Below are positions 27,748 through 37,043 of a stretch of DNA of 64,000 nt, in pieces. The stretch's first letter is position 1; each line of letters starts with the position of its first letter. Origin of the DNA: Rivularia sp. PCC 7116 (GTDB lineage Bacteria; Cyanobacteriota; Cyanobacteriia; Cyanobacteriales; Nostocaceae). The stretch covers positions 8,031,001 to 8,095,000 of the forward strand of contig NC_019678.1 in the NCBI RefSeq assembly GCF_000316665.1, read 5' to 3'. The position numbers and the translations under genes were made by a program. A model generated the notes under the pieces. It was not told where the DNA came from and ran no database searches. It saw nothing but the letters and a program-made list of their open reading frames with translations.

Positions 27748-28956
27748 TTAATGTTGAGCCAAAGCTTGTTCTTGGTCTTTTAGCCAAGCCGCATCATCGT
27801 TTTTGAAGGGTGATAGCTCGCGCAGACGGCGGACGATGGCGGGTAATACTGCTAATACTGCATCAATATCGGCATCTGTATTGTAACGAGATAGACTAAA
27901 ACGGATAGAACCGTGCAAAGTTGTATAGGGTACTCCCATCGACCGCAAGATGTGGGAAGGTTCTAAAGAACCAGAACTACAAGCAGAACCACTGGATGCA
28001 CAAATACCGTGCTGATTTAATAATAGTAAGATTGCTTCGCCTTCAATATATTTGAAACCAATATTCGTAGTGTTGGGCAATCTCTGCGTTCCGCCACCAT
28101 TGATTTCACATTCACCAACTGATTCTATTATAGCATTTTCTAGTCGGTCGCGTAAAGCTTTTTGTCTTTTTCCTGCTTCTTCTAAATGTTGCAGTTCGAG
28201 TTCGGCAGCTTTACCTAAAGCGATGATACCCGGTACGTTTTCGGTACCTGCACGTCTACCGCGCTCTTGTCCGCCACCAATTACCAAAGGACGGAATCTA
28301 ACTCCCTTTCGCACGTATAATGCGCCAATACCTTTGGGTGCATGAATTTTGTGACCGGACAGAGTCAGCATATCAATGGTGCTGTTTTTCATATTAACGG
28401 GAATTTTCCCAACAGCTTGAACACCATCGACATGAAAGAGTGCGCCATATTCTTTAGCTAATTTGCCAACTTCCTCTACTGGGAATATTACTCCGGTTTC
28501 GTTATTTGCATACATAACGCTAACCACAGCGGTTTCGTTACTCAGTGCAGCTTCCAATTCGTTTAAATCTAACTGCCCCTGACGATTCACCGAAAGATAA
28601 GTGACTCTATAACCTTGTTTTTGTAATTGTTTGCAAAGATTAAGAACAGCAGGATGTTCTACCTGGGTTGTAATAATATGTTTTTTGCTAGGCTGTGCTT
28701 GAAGTGCAGCCCGAATAGCAGCGTTATCTCCTTCAGTTCCACCGCTATTAAAGACAATTTCAGAGGGTTCGGCACCGAGAAGGGCTGCAACATTTTCTCT
28801 AGCTTGCTTTACCGCTTTACCGACTTGCCCCCCGAAGGTATGCATACTAGAAGGATTGCCGTAATGCTCGCTCAAGTAGGGCAACATAGCCTCTACAACC
28901 AGTGGATCTACTTTGGTAGTAGCATTATTGTCTAGGTAAATACAGTCTTTTTGCAT
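27748..28956 (-). CDS. nifS: Cysteine desulfurase NifS
   Basis: The protein has 402 residues and the class V aminotransferase fold. The start YLDNNATTKVDPLV, the PLP-binding Lys in TLSGHKIHAPKG and the active-site Cys in ASSGSACSSGSLEPSH are all present. It takes sulfur from cysteine and hands it to NifU for nitrogenase clusters. It follows fdxN and precedes nifU on the same strand. Intact. Confidence 0.97.
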   Translation of the reverse strand: MQKDCIYLDNNATTKVDPLVVEAMLPYLSEHYGNPSSMHTFGGQVGKAVKQARENVAALLGAEPSEIVFNSGGTEGDNAAIRAALQAQPSKKHIITTQVEHPAVLNLCKQLQKQGYRVTYLSVNRQGQLDLNELEAALSNETAVVSVMYANNETGVIFPVEEVGKLAKEYGALFHVDGVQAVGKIPVNMKNSTIDMLTLSGHKIHAPKGIGALYVRKGVRFRPLVIGGGQERGRRAGTENVPGIIALGKAAELELQHLEEAGKRQKALRDRLENAIIESVGECEINGGGTQRLPNTTNIGFKYIEGEAILLLLNQHGICASSGSACSSGSLEPSHILRSMGVPYTTLHGSIRFSLSRYNTDADIDAVLAVLPAIVRRLRELSPFKNDDAAWLKDQEQALAQH

Positions 28957-29108
28957 AATTTTGATTTCTCTAGTAGTACTTCGGGATAAAATGTTTCTCT
29001 TTTACTGTTTTTTTATAAATATGGAGAGGAAAGAGGGAGAGGAGGAGATAAGGGGACAAGGAGAAATTAATTCCTCACCCGCTACTTGTAACTCCTCACT
29101 CCTAGCTC

Positions 29109-29444
29109 TTAACTATTCTGTAACTGTTCGGAGTATTTTTGGGAATAAGTATTAAACCACTTTTCCCAATATTCAGTTTGATCGTTTTTATGTGTAAGCT
29201 GTGATTTTAGATTTTTGTAAATATCAAACCAGTTTTCCCAATAATCTGATTTTATTTTTACGCAGCCGTCGTAGGTAGGACAACCAGCCTTACATTGAGG
29301 TACAGAATAAACGCTATCAATGCAATTTTTACAAAGCTCGGGGTCAATCCACGGACGCTCATCAATTATTTTGATTGCATTGCTGGGACAAACATTTTTA
29401 CATAAATCGCAGGAAATACACTTGTTAGTAATCTTGTAAGCCAT
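29109..29444 (-). CDS. fdxN: Ferredoxin FdxN (two 4Fe-4S)
   Basis: The protein has 111 residues. The first cluster motif is CISCDLCKNVCP (Cx2Cx2Cx3C). The second is CKNC...CKAGCPTYDGC, with the long spacing typical of NifB-linked ferredoxins. The C-terminal third is polar and contains two similar ENWFD/EKWFN segments. FdxN gives electrons for NifB-dependent cofactor synthesis. It lies between nifB and nifS. Unlike the Anabaena PCC 7120 chromosome, fdxN itself is not interrupted here. Confidence 0.92.
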   Translation of the reverse strand: MAYKITNKCISCDLCKNVCPSNAIKIIDERPWIDPELCKNCIDSVYSVPQCKAGCPTYDGCVKIKSDYWENWFDIYKNLKSQLTHKNDQTEYWEKWFNTYSQKYSEQLQNS

Positions 29445-29669
29445 TTTTTACACCTTTATTTATTGTTTTTGAGTTGAGGTAATGGCAATGGGTAATGAAT
29501 CTAAATTAATTTTGGATTTTTGGATTTTGAATTTTGGATTAATCTCAAATCTGTGGTGGGAAAGTAGGGGGCAAGAATAATTACACCCCCTCTAGCCGCT
29601 TCCTTTACTTAGGATTTACCCAAAAACTGACTCGCTCTACTTTCCGTAAAATCTAAAACTGTTTAGTCT

Positions 29670-30937
29670 CTACTGATTATTGATTGCTTCTTTGTAAAAC
29701 TCTAAAGCAACTTTATCAATTAATTCGTAAGCTTCAACTGTCTGTATTCCTGCTTTTTGCAGTTCTTCTTTGGGGCAATCGCCAATTTTGGAAACCAATA
29801 CTGCTTTACAGTCAGCAAGTGCTTTAATGATATTTTCTAAAGTGGCTTCCTCACCGTATCCACCTTGACAGAAATGGTCAATCTTACGATGTCCGACAAA
29901 TTCTACTTTTCTACCATCGACTTCATAAATTTGAAACTCTTTGGCATGTCCAAAGTGTTGGTTAACTATACCACCACCTTTAGTTGCTACCGCTAGCAGC
30001 ATTTTTTCGCCGGTAAGTTCTAAATCGAAGACTTCAAGTTCTTGTTTAGCTGCTTCAAGTTCTTCTCTAGTTTGTTCGATACCCTGATGAACTTCTTGAC
30101 GCTGCTCCAAATTATATTCTGGAGTCATTTCCATGAATTTATCTTTAGTAAATTCCTGGCTGCGATCTTCTCCTAATAATCCGACTGCGTCTGCACGACA
30201 CTGACGGCAATGACGCATCATTTTCATATTACCAGAACATTTATCCTGTACTTCTTTTAATTCTTTGGAAGTAGGACCTCGCTGTCCGTTTAATCCAAAA
30301 TGAGTACCGTGTTCGGGTGCGCTAATCAAGGGCATAATATTGTGAATAAATGCACCTCGTTCGCGGATGGCTTTGTTTACCTCGGGAAGATGATGGTCGT
30401 TAACTCCTGGAATCAACACGGAATTAACTTTACACAAGATATCTGCTTCGCGAAGGAGTTCTAAACCTTCCATTTGTCTTTCGTGCAGAATTCTAGCTCC
30501 TTCAATTCCTCTGTAACGCTTGCGCTTGTAGTGAACCCAGGGATAAATTTTTGCTCCGATTTCTGGGTCAACCATATTAATTGTTATAGTTACATGGTCA
30601 ACATTTAATTCTTTAATCCGGTCTACATAGTCCGGTAGCATCAAACCGTTGGTTGATAAACAAAGTTTAATATCTGGAGCTTGAGAATTAATTAACTCAA
30701 AAGTTTTGAAAGTCTTATCAGGATTTGCTAAAGGGTCGCCAGGACCAGCGATTCCTAACACTGTCATTTGAGGAATTTTACCTGCAACTACCAAAACTTT
30801 TTGTGCTGCTTCTTCTGGTGCGAGTAATTCGCTAACTACTCCGGGACGACTTTCGTTAGCACAATCGTATTTGCGATTACAGTAGTTACATTGAATGTTG
30901 CAGGCAGGAGCTACGGCAACGTGCATTCTTGCATAGT
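29670..30937 (-). CDS. nifB: NifB, 3' part (radical SAM core and NafY-like domain)
   Basis: From the Met at 30926 there are 418 residues. The part begins [22 protein letters not shown], which is in the middle of normal NifB and holds the radical SAM Cx3Cx2C motif. The C-terminal ~110 residues are the NifX/NafY-like domain. It lacks the N-terminal ~80 residues (with the conserved [14 protein letters not shown]), which are encoded at 32794-33052. Joining the two parts at the 12-bp repeat gives ...[13 protein letters not shown]... in frame, a NifB of 504 residues (486 from the second Met). NifB makes the NifB-cofactor core of FeMo-co. The Met at 30926 may not act as a start before excision. Confidence 0.97.
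30926..30937 (-). repeat. nifB element direct repeat, nifB 3' side
   Basis: actatgcaagaa, identical to 32794-32805. It encodes the Tyr-Ala-Arg that precede MHVAVAP of NifB. Length is like the 11-bp repeat of the nifD element cut by XisA in Anabaena. Confidence 0.92.
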
Positions 30938-31290
30938 AGCAGGCATTATTCTTTAAGGATTTATAGGTCGGTAGTTTCGGTTTAATTGTTTAATTTAGTT
31001 ATCTAAATTGTTGCTTAAATTGAAAGTTGACGATAACATAATTATCCGCGAAACAATGACTTAGCATAATAAATCAGTTTGCTAAAAGTTAGCTAATTCT
31101 ATATCTTAAAATAAATACTGTAAGTAAATTTACAAAAAATATAAAATAAAAAAGCAGCAATAATCTAGTCTTTAGCTGCATTACTTCAAATATTGTCTAG
31201 AGACTTTATATATCACTTCTCAGAGCAGTTGTAAAAAGTTGGGAAATACAGAATTTAAAAATTAATCTAACTGTTTATATTCCCTTACGA

Positions 31291-32685
31291 TTAAGTTTTC
31301 ATTATTTCGGATAAATTCTGTTTAGCAAGTTGATGTTCTAATTCAGCTATGCGTTTTTTGAGTCGAGCATTTTCGTCTTTCAAAACACCTACTTCATTAA
31401 CTTCTTCAAAAGTATGCTCAAAAGCTTTACGTGTATTTTCTAAACTAAACCATTGCTGATACACTTTAGTATGCATTTGTACGCTATGACCTAAATTATT
31501 TGCAGCAGCTTTAATCGGAATTCCTTGTAAATGCGCTCGAATCGCACAAGCATGTCTCAAGTCATATGGTGTAAATTTGACTTGAGCATATCTAAAATTA
31601 TTAGCAATTGTAGCGACTCTATCTTTTAGTTGACTAGCTGTTTTCCAGGAACTAGAAAATTTTTTAAGCTTTTCAATATTTTCAATATTTTTTAAATCAA
31701 AAATTTCAATCCATTCGGCTACGAAAGGAAAAACTTCTCTATATCCAGTTTTATTTGATTCGTGAACTTTAAAAGTATTGTGCTTGTTTTCATGGGACAT
31801 TAACCAATCTAAATTCGGATTGTTAACTATTTCTCTAGGTCGCAGTCCGTATATTGCTAATAAAGCATATATTGTTTGATATATTCTCCAATTATCTCTA
31901 TAGCTAGGACTCATTTTAGAAATGCTAAGATAATGATTTTTGAATAGTGATATAGAATTCGATATTTGTTCGTCGTTCGGGATATTCCTTTTCTTTGGCT
32001 TATAAGATACTTTTAAATCAGAGAAATTAGCTTCAATATTTAGCATCTTACATAAAATATTAGCCAAACTAATGGCAGACATTCGATTTACAGAGGAATC
32101 TATTATTTTTATTTTTTCTCTTAAATTAGCGATTGTTATAACTTCTTTACCTGAAAAATAATATCTTAAATTGCGAAGTTGAGTATTAAAAGTATTTTCA
32201 CTTTTTATAGTTCGTTTCCTGGTTTCAAAATATCTTTTTTCAAACTGTTCGTAAAACTCGTCAAAAGTAATATTGTTCTTTCTTTGAGCTTGCTTTCCTA
32301 GATACTTATCAGTCCAAGTAAAAGTCTGACGAGCAATTAACTTACCTAATTCGTAGCCTTCCTCTTCAGCAGTCTTTAGCCCATCAAAACTAGCAGGGAT
32401 ACCCAGACTTATAGTGTATTGCTTTTTATCTCTACCCTGTTTATGAGTATCATTTGGCTTTAGTGGAAGGGTAGCTCTAAGCTGTATACCTCCTTTTTTT
32501 GCTTGCAAGCTGACTTTAGTCTTGCTAGATTTCAGCCTGTGATTAACTTTAAGTAATTCCTGTTCAAATTTCATATCGTAATGCTTTTGAGTCTCTTTTA
32601 CATGATGCATTACTCCTAAGTGACTTCCATCAGTAGTGCATGGTGGTTCAAAGTCACTAAAGATTTGATTCTGTATATCTTGCAT
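31291..32685 (-). CDS. XisA/XisC-type tyrosine recombinase, nifB-element excisase
   Basis: The protein has 464 residues. The C-terminal catalytic domain shows Arg282 (YGLRPREI), a beta-hairpin Lys (SNKTGYREVFPF), the box II motif YDLRHACAIR with Arg377, His400 (NLGHS) and the nucleophile Tyr409 (HTKVYQQW). The box II position that is His in most tyrosine recombinases is Tyr374 here, a change I recall for XisA and XisC. The N-terminal ~130 residues are a basic, Lys-rich arm-type DNA-binding region, and the end is a coiled coil (ENARLKKRIAELEHQL). It lies wholly inside the nifB element on the nifB strand and should remove it. A paralogue of the same length is at 33789-35183. Confidence 0.93.
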   Translation of the reverse strand: MQDIQNQIFSDFEPPCTTDGSHLGVMHHVKETQKHYDMKFEQELLKVNHRLKSSKTKVSLQAKKGGIQLRATLPLKPNDTHKQGRDKKQYTISLGIPASFDGLKTAEEEGYELGKLIARQTFTWTDKYLGKQAQRKNNITFDEFYEQFEKRYFETRKRTIKSENTFNTQLRNLRYYFSGKEVITIANLREKIKIIDSSVNRMSAISLANILCKMLNIEANFSDLKVSYKPKKRNIPNDEQISNSISLFKNHYLSISKMSPSYRDNWRIYQTIYALLAIYGLRPREIVNNPNLDWLMSHENKHNTFKVHESNKTGYREVFPFVAEWIEIFDLKNIENIEKLKKFSSSWKTASQLKDRVATIANNFRYAQVKFTPYDLRHACAIRAHLQGIPIKAAANNLGHSVQMHTKVYQQWFSLENTRKAFEHTFEEVNEVGVLKDENARLKKRIAELEHQLAKQNLSEIMKT

Positions 32686-32793
32686 TATTCCCTAAAAGTT
32701 CGCTAAAAAAAGTGTTCTAAACAAACAGTAACTCAAGCTAAAAAGTTTATAGAGAACATATTACGAAACAATCGGAATCTTAGTCAATCACTT

Positions 32794-32805
32794 TTCTTGC
32801 ATAGT
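32794..32805 (-). repeat. nifB element direct repeat, nifB 5' side
   Basis: actatgcaagaa, identical to 30926-30937. It follows the codons for EEAHHH and encodes Tyr-Ala-Arg. Beyond it the frame runs four codons (K-V-I-D) into a stop. Confidence 0.92.
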
Positions 32806-33052
32806 GATGATGAGCTTCTTCGCTATAACAAGGATGTTTTGCAATCCGCTCTTTTGTTCTTTCATCGATTTCGATGCTGGGGCTGCTATCATCGTTACAG
32901 CCAGTTCCACAACCACCTTTTTGAGCTTTCGCTGGTGTAGCTGTAGATTCGCTTTCGGAAGGGGTGAAGATTCCTGTTGAAGTAGACGGTGATGTCATTG
33001 AATGAATTTCGCGTTCGGTCACTGGACAATTATGCCAAGTGGGAGATGCCAT
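32794..33052 (-). CDS. nifB: NifB, 5' part (N-terminal segment)
   Basis: The frame (90 codons, stop at 32780) encodes the normal NifB N-terminus: a variable Ser/Thr/Pro-rich head, KGGCGTGC, then [19 protein letters not shown] and [12 protein letters not shown]. After that it reads into the element (KVID, stop). Codon 19 (ATG at 32998, MTSPSTSTG) resembles other cyanobacterial NifB starts better than codon 1; neither has a clear ribosome site. By itself it cannot work, as it lacks the radical SAM core. It is restored by excision of the 1,868-bp element. Confidence 0.95.
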
Positions 33053-33788
33053 CGCTGCTAGTTTAACCCAGGAATCGAAGTGGCAACGGTTTAGGCTTTA
33101 ATCGAAAAACTAACGTTTTGGAGTGTGAGTTTTTCGAGATGTAAAATCCCAGTTTCTCGGCTGGTGTGTGTCAACGCTTGAGAATTCTAGGAAGTTACTT
33201 TTTCAAGCTTTTACCGCTGCAACTTCTATATACAGGGCATGGTGCTATCTCAATACCATACGATGATACTCAAACCTTTCTATTGCAACCGTTTCAGAAT
33301 TGAATCTATTAATGTTGACTACAAGTTGACTACAACAGCTAATTTTAAAGCTTTAAATTCAAACGATTATCACTAATTTAGCTTGCATTTAGAAGTTGAC
33401 TAATCATTTACTAAGAATATCCATTATTGATATAAAATCAAACAATAGTAATAAATGAAACGGAATAATATTGAATGATGAGTTATTATTGTGATACACA
33501 GTATAACTTGTTAAATTTGTATCCCTACTGGAGCAATTATATTTGTTTTTTTAATCTGTTGACATTCATGAATTTAACTTTCACATCATACATAATAATT
33601 ATCTAATTCTGTATTCATACAATAGCTTTTATTTTTAATTATTTCTTTCTAATAGCTTCATACTTAATATTCGGGTTTTTAGAGAGAGACGTTAAGGGCA
33701 ATAAATTAAAATTTGATATACATAAATCTAAATGTAGAGTTCATAACACAAAACTCTACATTCAAAAGCTTTATTTAATAATGTAATC
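33053..33788. other. nifB upstream region
   Basis: This AT-rich stretch lies between nifB and the second tyrosine recombinase. It holds the tandem gttgactacaa repeat at 33314-33335 (a possible att site) and one more gttgactaat at 33395-33404. The nifB leader occupies the first ~260 bp. I could not identify a promoter or an NtcA site by eye, and no ORF was seen. Confidence 0.5.
33314..33332. repeat. Candidate att repeat of the second element, left
   Basis: gttgacta-caa-gttgacta: two 8-bp copies in an 11-bp period. It matches 35186-35204 at 17 of 19 positions. Confidence 0.55.
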
Positions 33789-35183
33789 CTATCTAAGACT
33801 ACTTTCTAATCTTAACCTTGTAACCTCAGCTTCTAACTCTGCGACTCTCTTCTTAGCTTCGACTAGCTCTCTCTGACATTCTTCTATTTGATTCATCTCA
33901 TCAAAAGCTCGATCGAATGCTTTTCTTCTATTCTCAAAACCAAACCATTGCTGATAAACCTTAGTATGTATCTCGACTGTATGACCTAAATTATCAGCAG
34001 CAGCCTTAATAGGAATTCCTTGTAAGTGTGCTCTAATAGCACAAGCATGTCTCAAATCGTATGGTGTGAATGAAAATTTATATGACTTAAAAAAATCTCC
34101 TAGCTTACTAACTTTATAATGCAAGTCAATCGCGGTTTGTTCCTCTGAAATATATTGCTGAAGCAAATTTATATTCTCTTGATTTTTTAAATCAAATAAT
34201 TCAATCCATTCGGGTACAAAAGGAAAAACTTCTCTGTATCCAGTTTTATTCGATTTATGAACCTTAAAAGTATTATGCTTATTTTCAAATGACATTAACC
34301 AATCTAAATAGGGTTGATTAAATATCTCTCTAGGACGTAAACCATAAACAGCTAATAATCCTACAATTACCTGATTGCGCTTGCATACTTTAGCAGACTT
34401 GTCTCGATTACAGGGTTTTATTTTATCTAAATAGGAATCAATTAAATAAAGTGAATTGACTATTCTTTTATCATCTGGTATATCTCTGGTTTGAAATTGT
34501 TTTTTGATTTTTAAATCAGAAAAATCATGTTTGATGTCAAGTGCTTTGCAAATAAAATGAGCGATTATTATCGCAATACGTCTAGTGTTAAAGGTATTAG
34601 CCTGTGTGATTTTTTCCTTCAAAGATTCTATTGTTATGGCATCATCAGAGTAAAAATACCTTTTAAATTTTCGTTGATAATCAAGAAAACTATGTTCGCT
34701 TCTAATTGTTTTTTTACGAGTTTGGAAATATATTTTTTCAAACTGTTCGTAAAACTCTTTAAAAGTAATACTGTTCTTTTTTTTAGCTTGTTGTCCTAAA
34801 TATTTATCATTCCAAACAAAAGTTTTTCTTGCTATTAATTTTCCTAGCTCATAAGCTTCTTCTTCACCAGTTTTCAAACCATCAAAATTCGCTGGGATAC
34901 CTAAAGATATTTTGTATTGCTTTCTATTTTTACCTTGCTTATGAGAGTCTCCTGGTTTAAGGGGAAGTGTAGCTCTTAACTGTATACCTCCTTTGCTTGC
35001 TTCAATAGATACTTTCGTTTTACTAGATTTCAGTCTCTGATTGATTTTTACTAACTCTTGCTCAAATTTCATATCGTGATGTTCTTTAGTCGCATCTACT
35101 ATCTTCTTCCTACCCATATAACTTCCATCAGAAGTAGTAGGAACATCAAAATCACTGAAAGCCTTACCCTGTATGTCTACCAT
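33789..35183 (-). CDS. XisA/XisC-type tyrosine recombinase, second copy
   Basis: The protein has 464 residues and aligns end to end with the recombinase in the nifB element: SDFDVPTTSDGS head, MKFEQELVKINQRLKSSKTK, YGLRPREIFNQPYLDWLMS (catalytic Arg), SNKTGYREVFPFVPEW, YDLRHACAIRAHLQGIPIKA with Tyr in place of the usual His, and HTKVYQQWFG with the nucleophile Tyr. A coiled coil ends the protein. It differs enough to recognise another site. The start codon lies 2 bp from the candidate att repeat at 35186. It could serve a second element or be left from an older one. Confidence 0.9.
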   Translation of the reverse strand: MVDIQGKAFSDFDVPTTSDGSYMGRKKIVDATKEHHDMKFEQELVKINQRLKSSKTKVSIEASKGGIQLRATLPLKPGDSHKQGKNRKQYKISLGIPANFDGLKTGEEEAYELGKLIARKTFVWNDKYLGQQAKKKNSITFKEFYEQFEKIYFQTRKKTIRSEHSFLDYQRKFKRYFYSDDAITIESLKEKITQANTFNTRRIAIIIAHFICKALDIKHDFSDLKIKKQFQTRDIPDDKRIVNSLYLIDSYLDKIKPCNRDKSAKVCKRNQVIVGLLAVYGLRPREIFNQPYLDWLMSFENKHNTFKVHKSNKTGYREVFPFVPEWIELFDLKNQENINLLQQYISEEQTAIDLHYKVSKLGDFFKSYKFSFTPYDLRHACAIRAHLQGIPIKAAADNLGHTVEIHTKVYQQWFGFENRRKAFDRAFDEMNQIEECQRELVEAKKRVAELEAEVTRLRLESSLR

Positions 35184-35185
35184 TA

Positions 35186-35204
35186 GTTGACTAAATGTTG
35201 ACTA
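35186..35204. repeat. Candidate att repeat of the second element, right
   Basis: gttgacta-aat-gttgacta, the partner of 33314-33332. It lies directly upstream of the recombinase start codon. Confidence 0.55.
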
Positions 35205-35992
35205 ATTTTCGTATTGTTTAGCGCGAGCATTTTGTTGAATTCAAGTGTTCGCATTAAACAGTTTACGGCATTTCAAGGGCTTTAATACAGGTAGTAATAT
35301 CTCATCCCTCCACTCACCAACCGTGTCGAAGGTTTGTTTGACTCGTTTGGTGTTTGGCGATGTTTAAGTTATATCAGGCGCTTTCCCCGAAGCTTTCAAA
35401 CCCCGTCGGCTAAGATTTATTAAGTTTATTAATTTTGCACTCAAATCCTGAAAGCTTGACGATGAAGGAGTTATGGAGTTAAAAAATTTTTTTTCCGGGT
35501 AGGGGTACTAGTATTATTGCACTGGGGGGCGGGTATTAATGTAACGAGGCTCTTGAATTGCTGCACTCGCCTGAAAACTCGCCTTGAAAGTAGTTTCAGC
35601 TATTTTCGGCATTTTTGGCTTCACCCGTTTTCCTGCACTCGAAACCCCTTTGGCTTCTTCTTGAAACGCTTCTATATATAAAGAACTTGAGAGTGAGAAT
35701 TCCACGAAGACGACACAACTCAATTCTGTAACTAAGATATCACTTTTTTTTGAACAGAAAACGCAAATAACATTTTCTTAACTTTTACTTTACAAAATGA
35801 CGTAAATCGGCTGAAAGGCAGATTCTGTAACAGCTATAAACAAATTATCGTTTTCTAGTTAGTGAGAATAATTTGCTATAAGTCAATATATCACTTATAT
35901 TGCCATAGCCAGCTTGCGATCGCAATCACCGCTCGGGATAAAAAATGTCAAACTAAGTTTAAGGAAATACCACTCGGGGTGAAGGAAGGATT
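35205..35992. other. Intergenic region between recombinase 2 and the oxidoreductase
   Basis: A 69-codon minus-strand frame at 35514-35723 is not convincing. The stretch is mixed in composition, with a short A/T-run followed by ccgggtagggg near 35500 and one HIP1 octamer near 35918. If the second element is excised, this would become the DNA upstream of nifB, and so might hold its native promoter. Otherwise nothing was recognised. Confidence 0.45.
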
Positions 35993-36937
35993 ATGCAAGC
36001 AGTTGTCATCCACGAATATGGAAGTGCTGATGTTTTACGGTACGAAGAAGTAGAAGCACCAACAACAAAACCCGACGAATTATTAGTCAAAGTTCGCGCT
36101 GCGGGGGTTAATCCAATTGATTGGAAGATTCGTAAAGGAATGTTAAAAGTCATCAGTGGGAATAAGTTTCCCATGATTTTGGGATTTGATTTAGCAGGAG
36201 AAGTTTTAGAAGTTGGTTCCCAGGTGTCTAACTTCCAAGTAGGAGATGAGATTTATGGTTCTCTTCCTTTGCCTGGGGGTGCTTATGCCCAATTAGCGGC
36301 AGTACCGCAAAAAGTCGCAGCAGTGAAATCAAAGAGTATCAGTTTTGAAGAAGCAGCAGGTTTACCCGTAGCAGCACTCACCGCTTTACAATCGCTGCGA
36401 GACAAAGCCAATATTAAGCCATTACAAACCGTACTTATTAATGGAGCTTCTGGTGGAGTAGGTATTTTTGCAGTTCAAATTGCTAAAGCTCTGGGGGCAG
36501 AAGTAACGGGAGTTTGCAGTGGTAAAAACTTAGATTTCGTTAAGTCTTTAGGAGCAGATTTTCTTATAGACTATACCCAGCAAGATTTTACTCAAAATCA
36601 AGTAGAGTACGATATTGTGTTTGATGCAGTTGGTAAGCAGACTTTTGATAACTGTAAAAAAAATCTGAAATCAAACGGAGTCTACATTACAACTTTGCCG
36701 AGTCTGCAAAATATTGTGTCTATTGGATTAACAAGTTTGTTTGGGAGTAAAAAAGCCAAATTTATTCTTGCTCAGCCCAACACTGCTGACTTGCTTTATC
36801 TCAATGAGTTAATTGAAGCGGGTAAACTACGAGTGGTTATTGACTGCACCTATCCTTTAAAAGAATTAGCAGCCGCTCATATATATAGTCAAAGCGAACG
36901 AGCGAAAGGCAAGATTGTGATTAATGGAATGCGGTAG
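35993..36937 (+). CDS. Zinc-type alcohol dehydrogenase-like / quinone oxidoreductase
   Basis: The protein has 314 residues of the medium-chain dehydrogenase family: MQAVVIHEYGSADVLRYEEV, KVRAAGVNPIDWKIRKG, PMILGFDLAGEVLEVG and the NADPH-binding INGASGGVGIFAVQIAKALG. The catalytic-zinc ligands of true alcohol dehydrogenases are absent, so a quinone- or enone-reductase activity using NADPH is more likely. It is single-domain-complete, cytoplasmic, and co-oriented with bioA about 100 bp downstream. Its link to nitrogen fixation, if any, is not clear. Confidence 0.85.
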   Translation: MQAVVIHEYGSADVLRYEEVEAPTTKPDELLVKVRAAGVNPIDWKIRKGMLKVISGNKFPMILGFDLAGEVLEVGSQVSNFQVGDEIYGSLPLPGGAYAQLAAVPQKVAAVKSKSISFEEAAGLPVAALTALQSLRDKANIKPLQTVLINGASGGVGIFAVQIAKALGAEVTGVCSGKNLDFVKSLGADFLIDYTQQDFTQNQVEYDIVFDAVGKQTFDNCKKNLKSNGVYITTLPSLQNIVSIGLTSLFGSKKAKFILAQPNTADLLYLNELIEAGKLRVVIDCTYPLKELAAAHIYSQSERAKGKIVINGMR

Positions 36938-37043
36938 TAGGAAGTAGATAAAATTTTTAATTTTTTATTCGGTCAATCATTCAGCAGAAGTTGATAAATA
37001 ATAATACAATATTGCCTACATCAATAACTTGACACAAACCCCG

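Larger units (their letters stand above)
30926..32805 (-). mobile_element. nifB-interrupting excision element (1,868 bp)
   Basis: Perfect 12-bp direct repeats (actatgcaagaa on the minus strand) at 30926-30937 and 32794-32805 bound the element. Removing one repeat and the DNA between them joins the two nifB parts in frame. The only gene inside is a XisA/XisC-type tyrosine recombinase. The rest is 353 bp on one side and 108 bp on the other, with no other ORF seen. This is the smallest self-contained layout such an element could have. Confidence 0.93.
33314..35204 (-). mobile_element. Candidate second recombinase element upstream of nifB (~1,872 bp)
   Basis: The paired repeats at both ends are 1,872 bp apart, against 1,868 bp for the nifB element. 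The only gene inside is a tyrosine recombinase of the same family and the same length. No coding frame is restored on removal; instead the nifB leader would be joined to DNA now at 35.2 kb. This may move the nifB promoter back into place. Boundaries are inferred from repeats only. Confidence 0.5.

Noticed and set aside
33314-33332. ttgact words as -35 promoter boxes
   Set aside because: They read on the plus strand, away from nifB and the recombinase, and are paired at both ends of the recombinase segment, which suits a recombination site better.
33053-33788. Possible NtcA sites (gta-N8-tac) upstream of nifB
   Set aside because: No exact match with a suitable -10 box was found by eye, so none is claimed.
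35514-35723. 69-codon minus-strand ORF
   Set aside because: No ribosome site or domain-like pattern, and it lies in an intergenic region of mixed composition.
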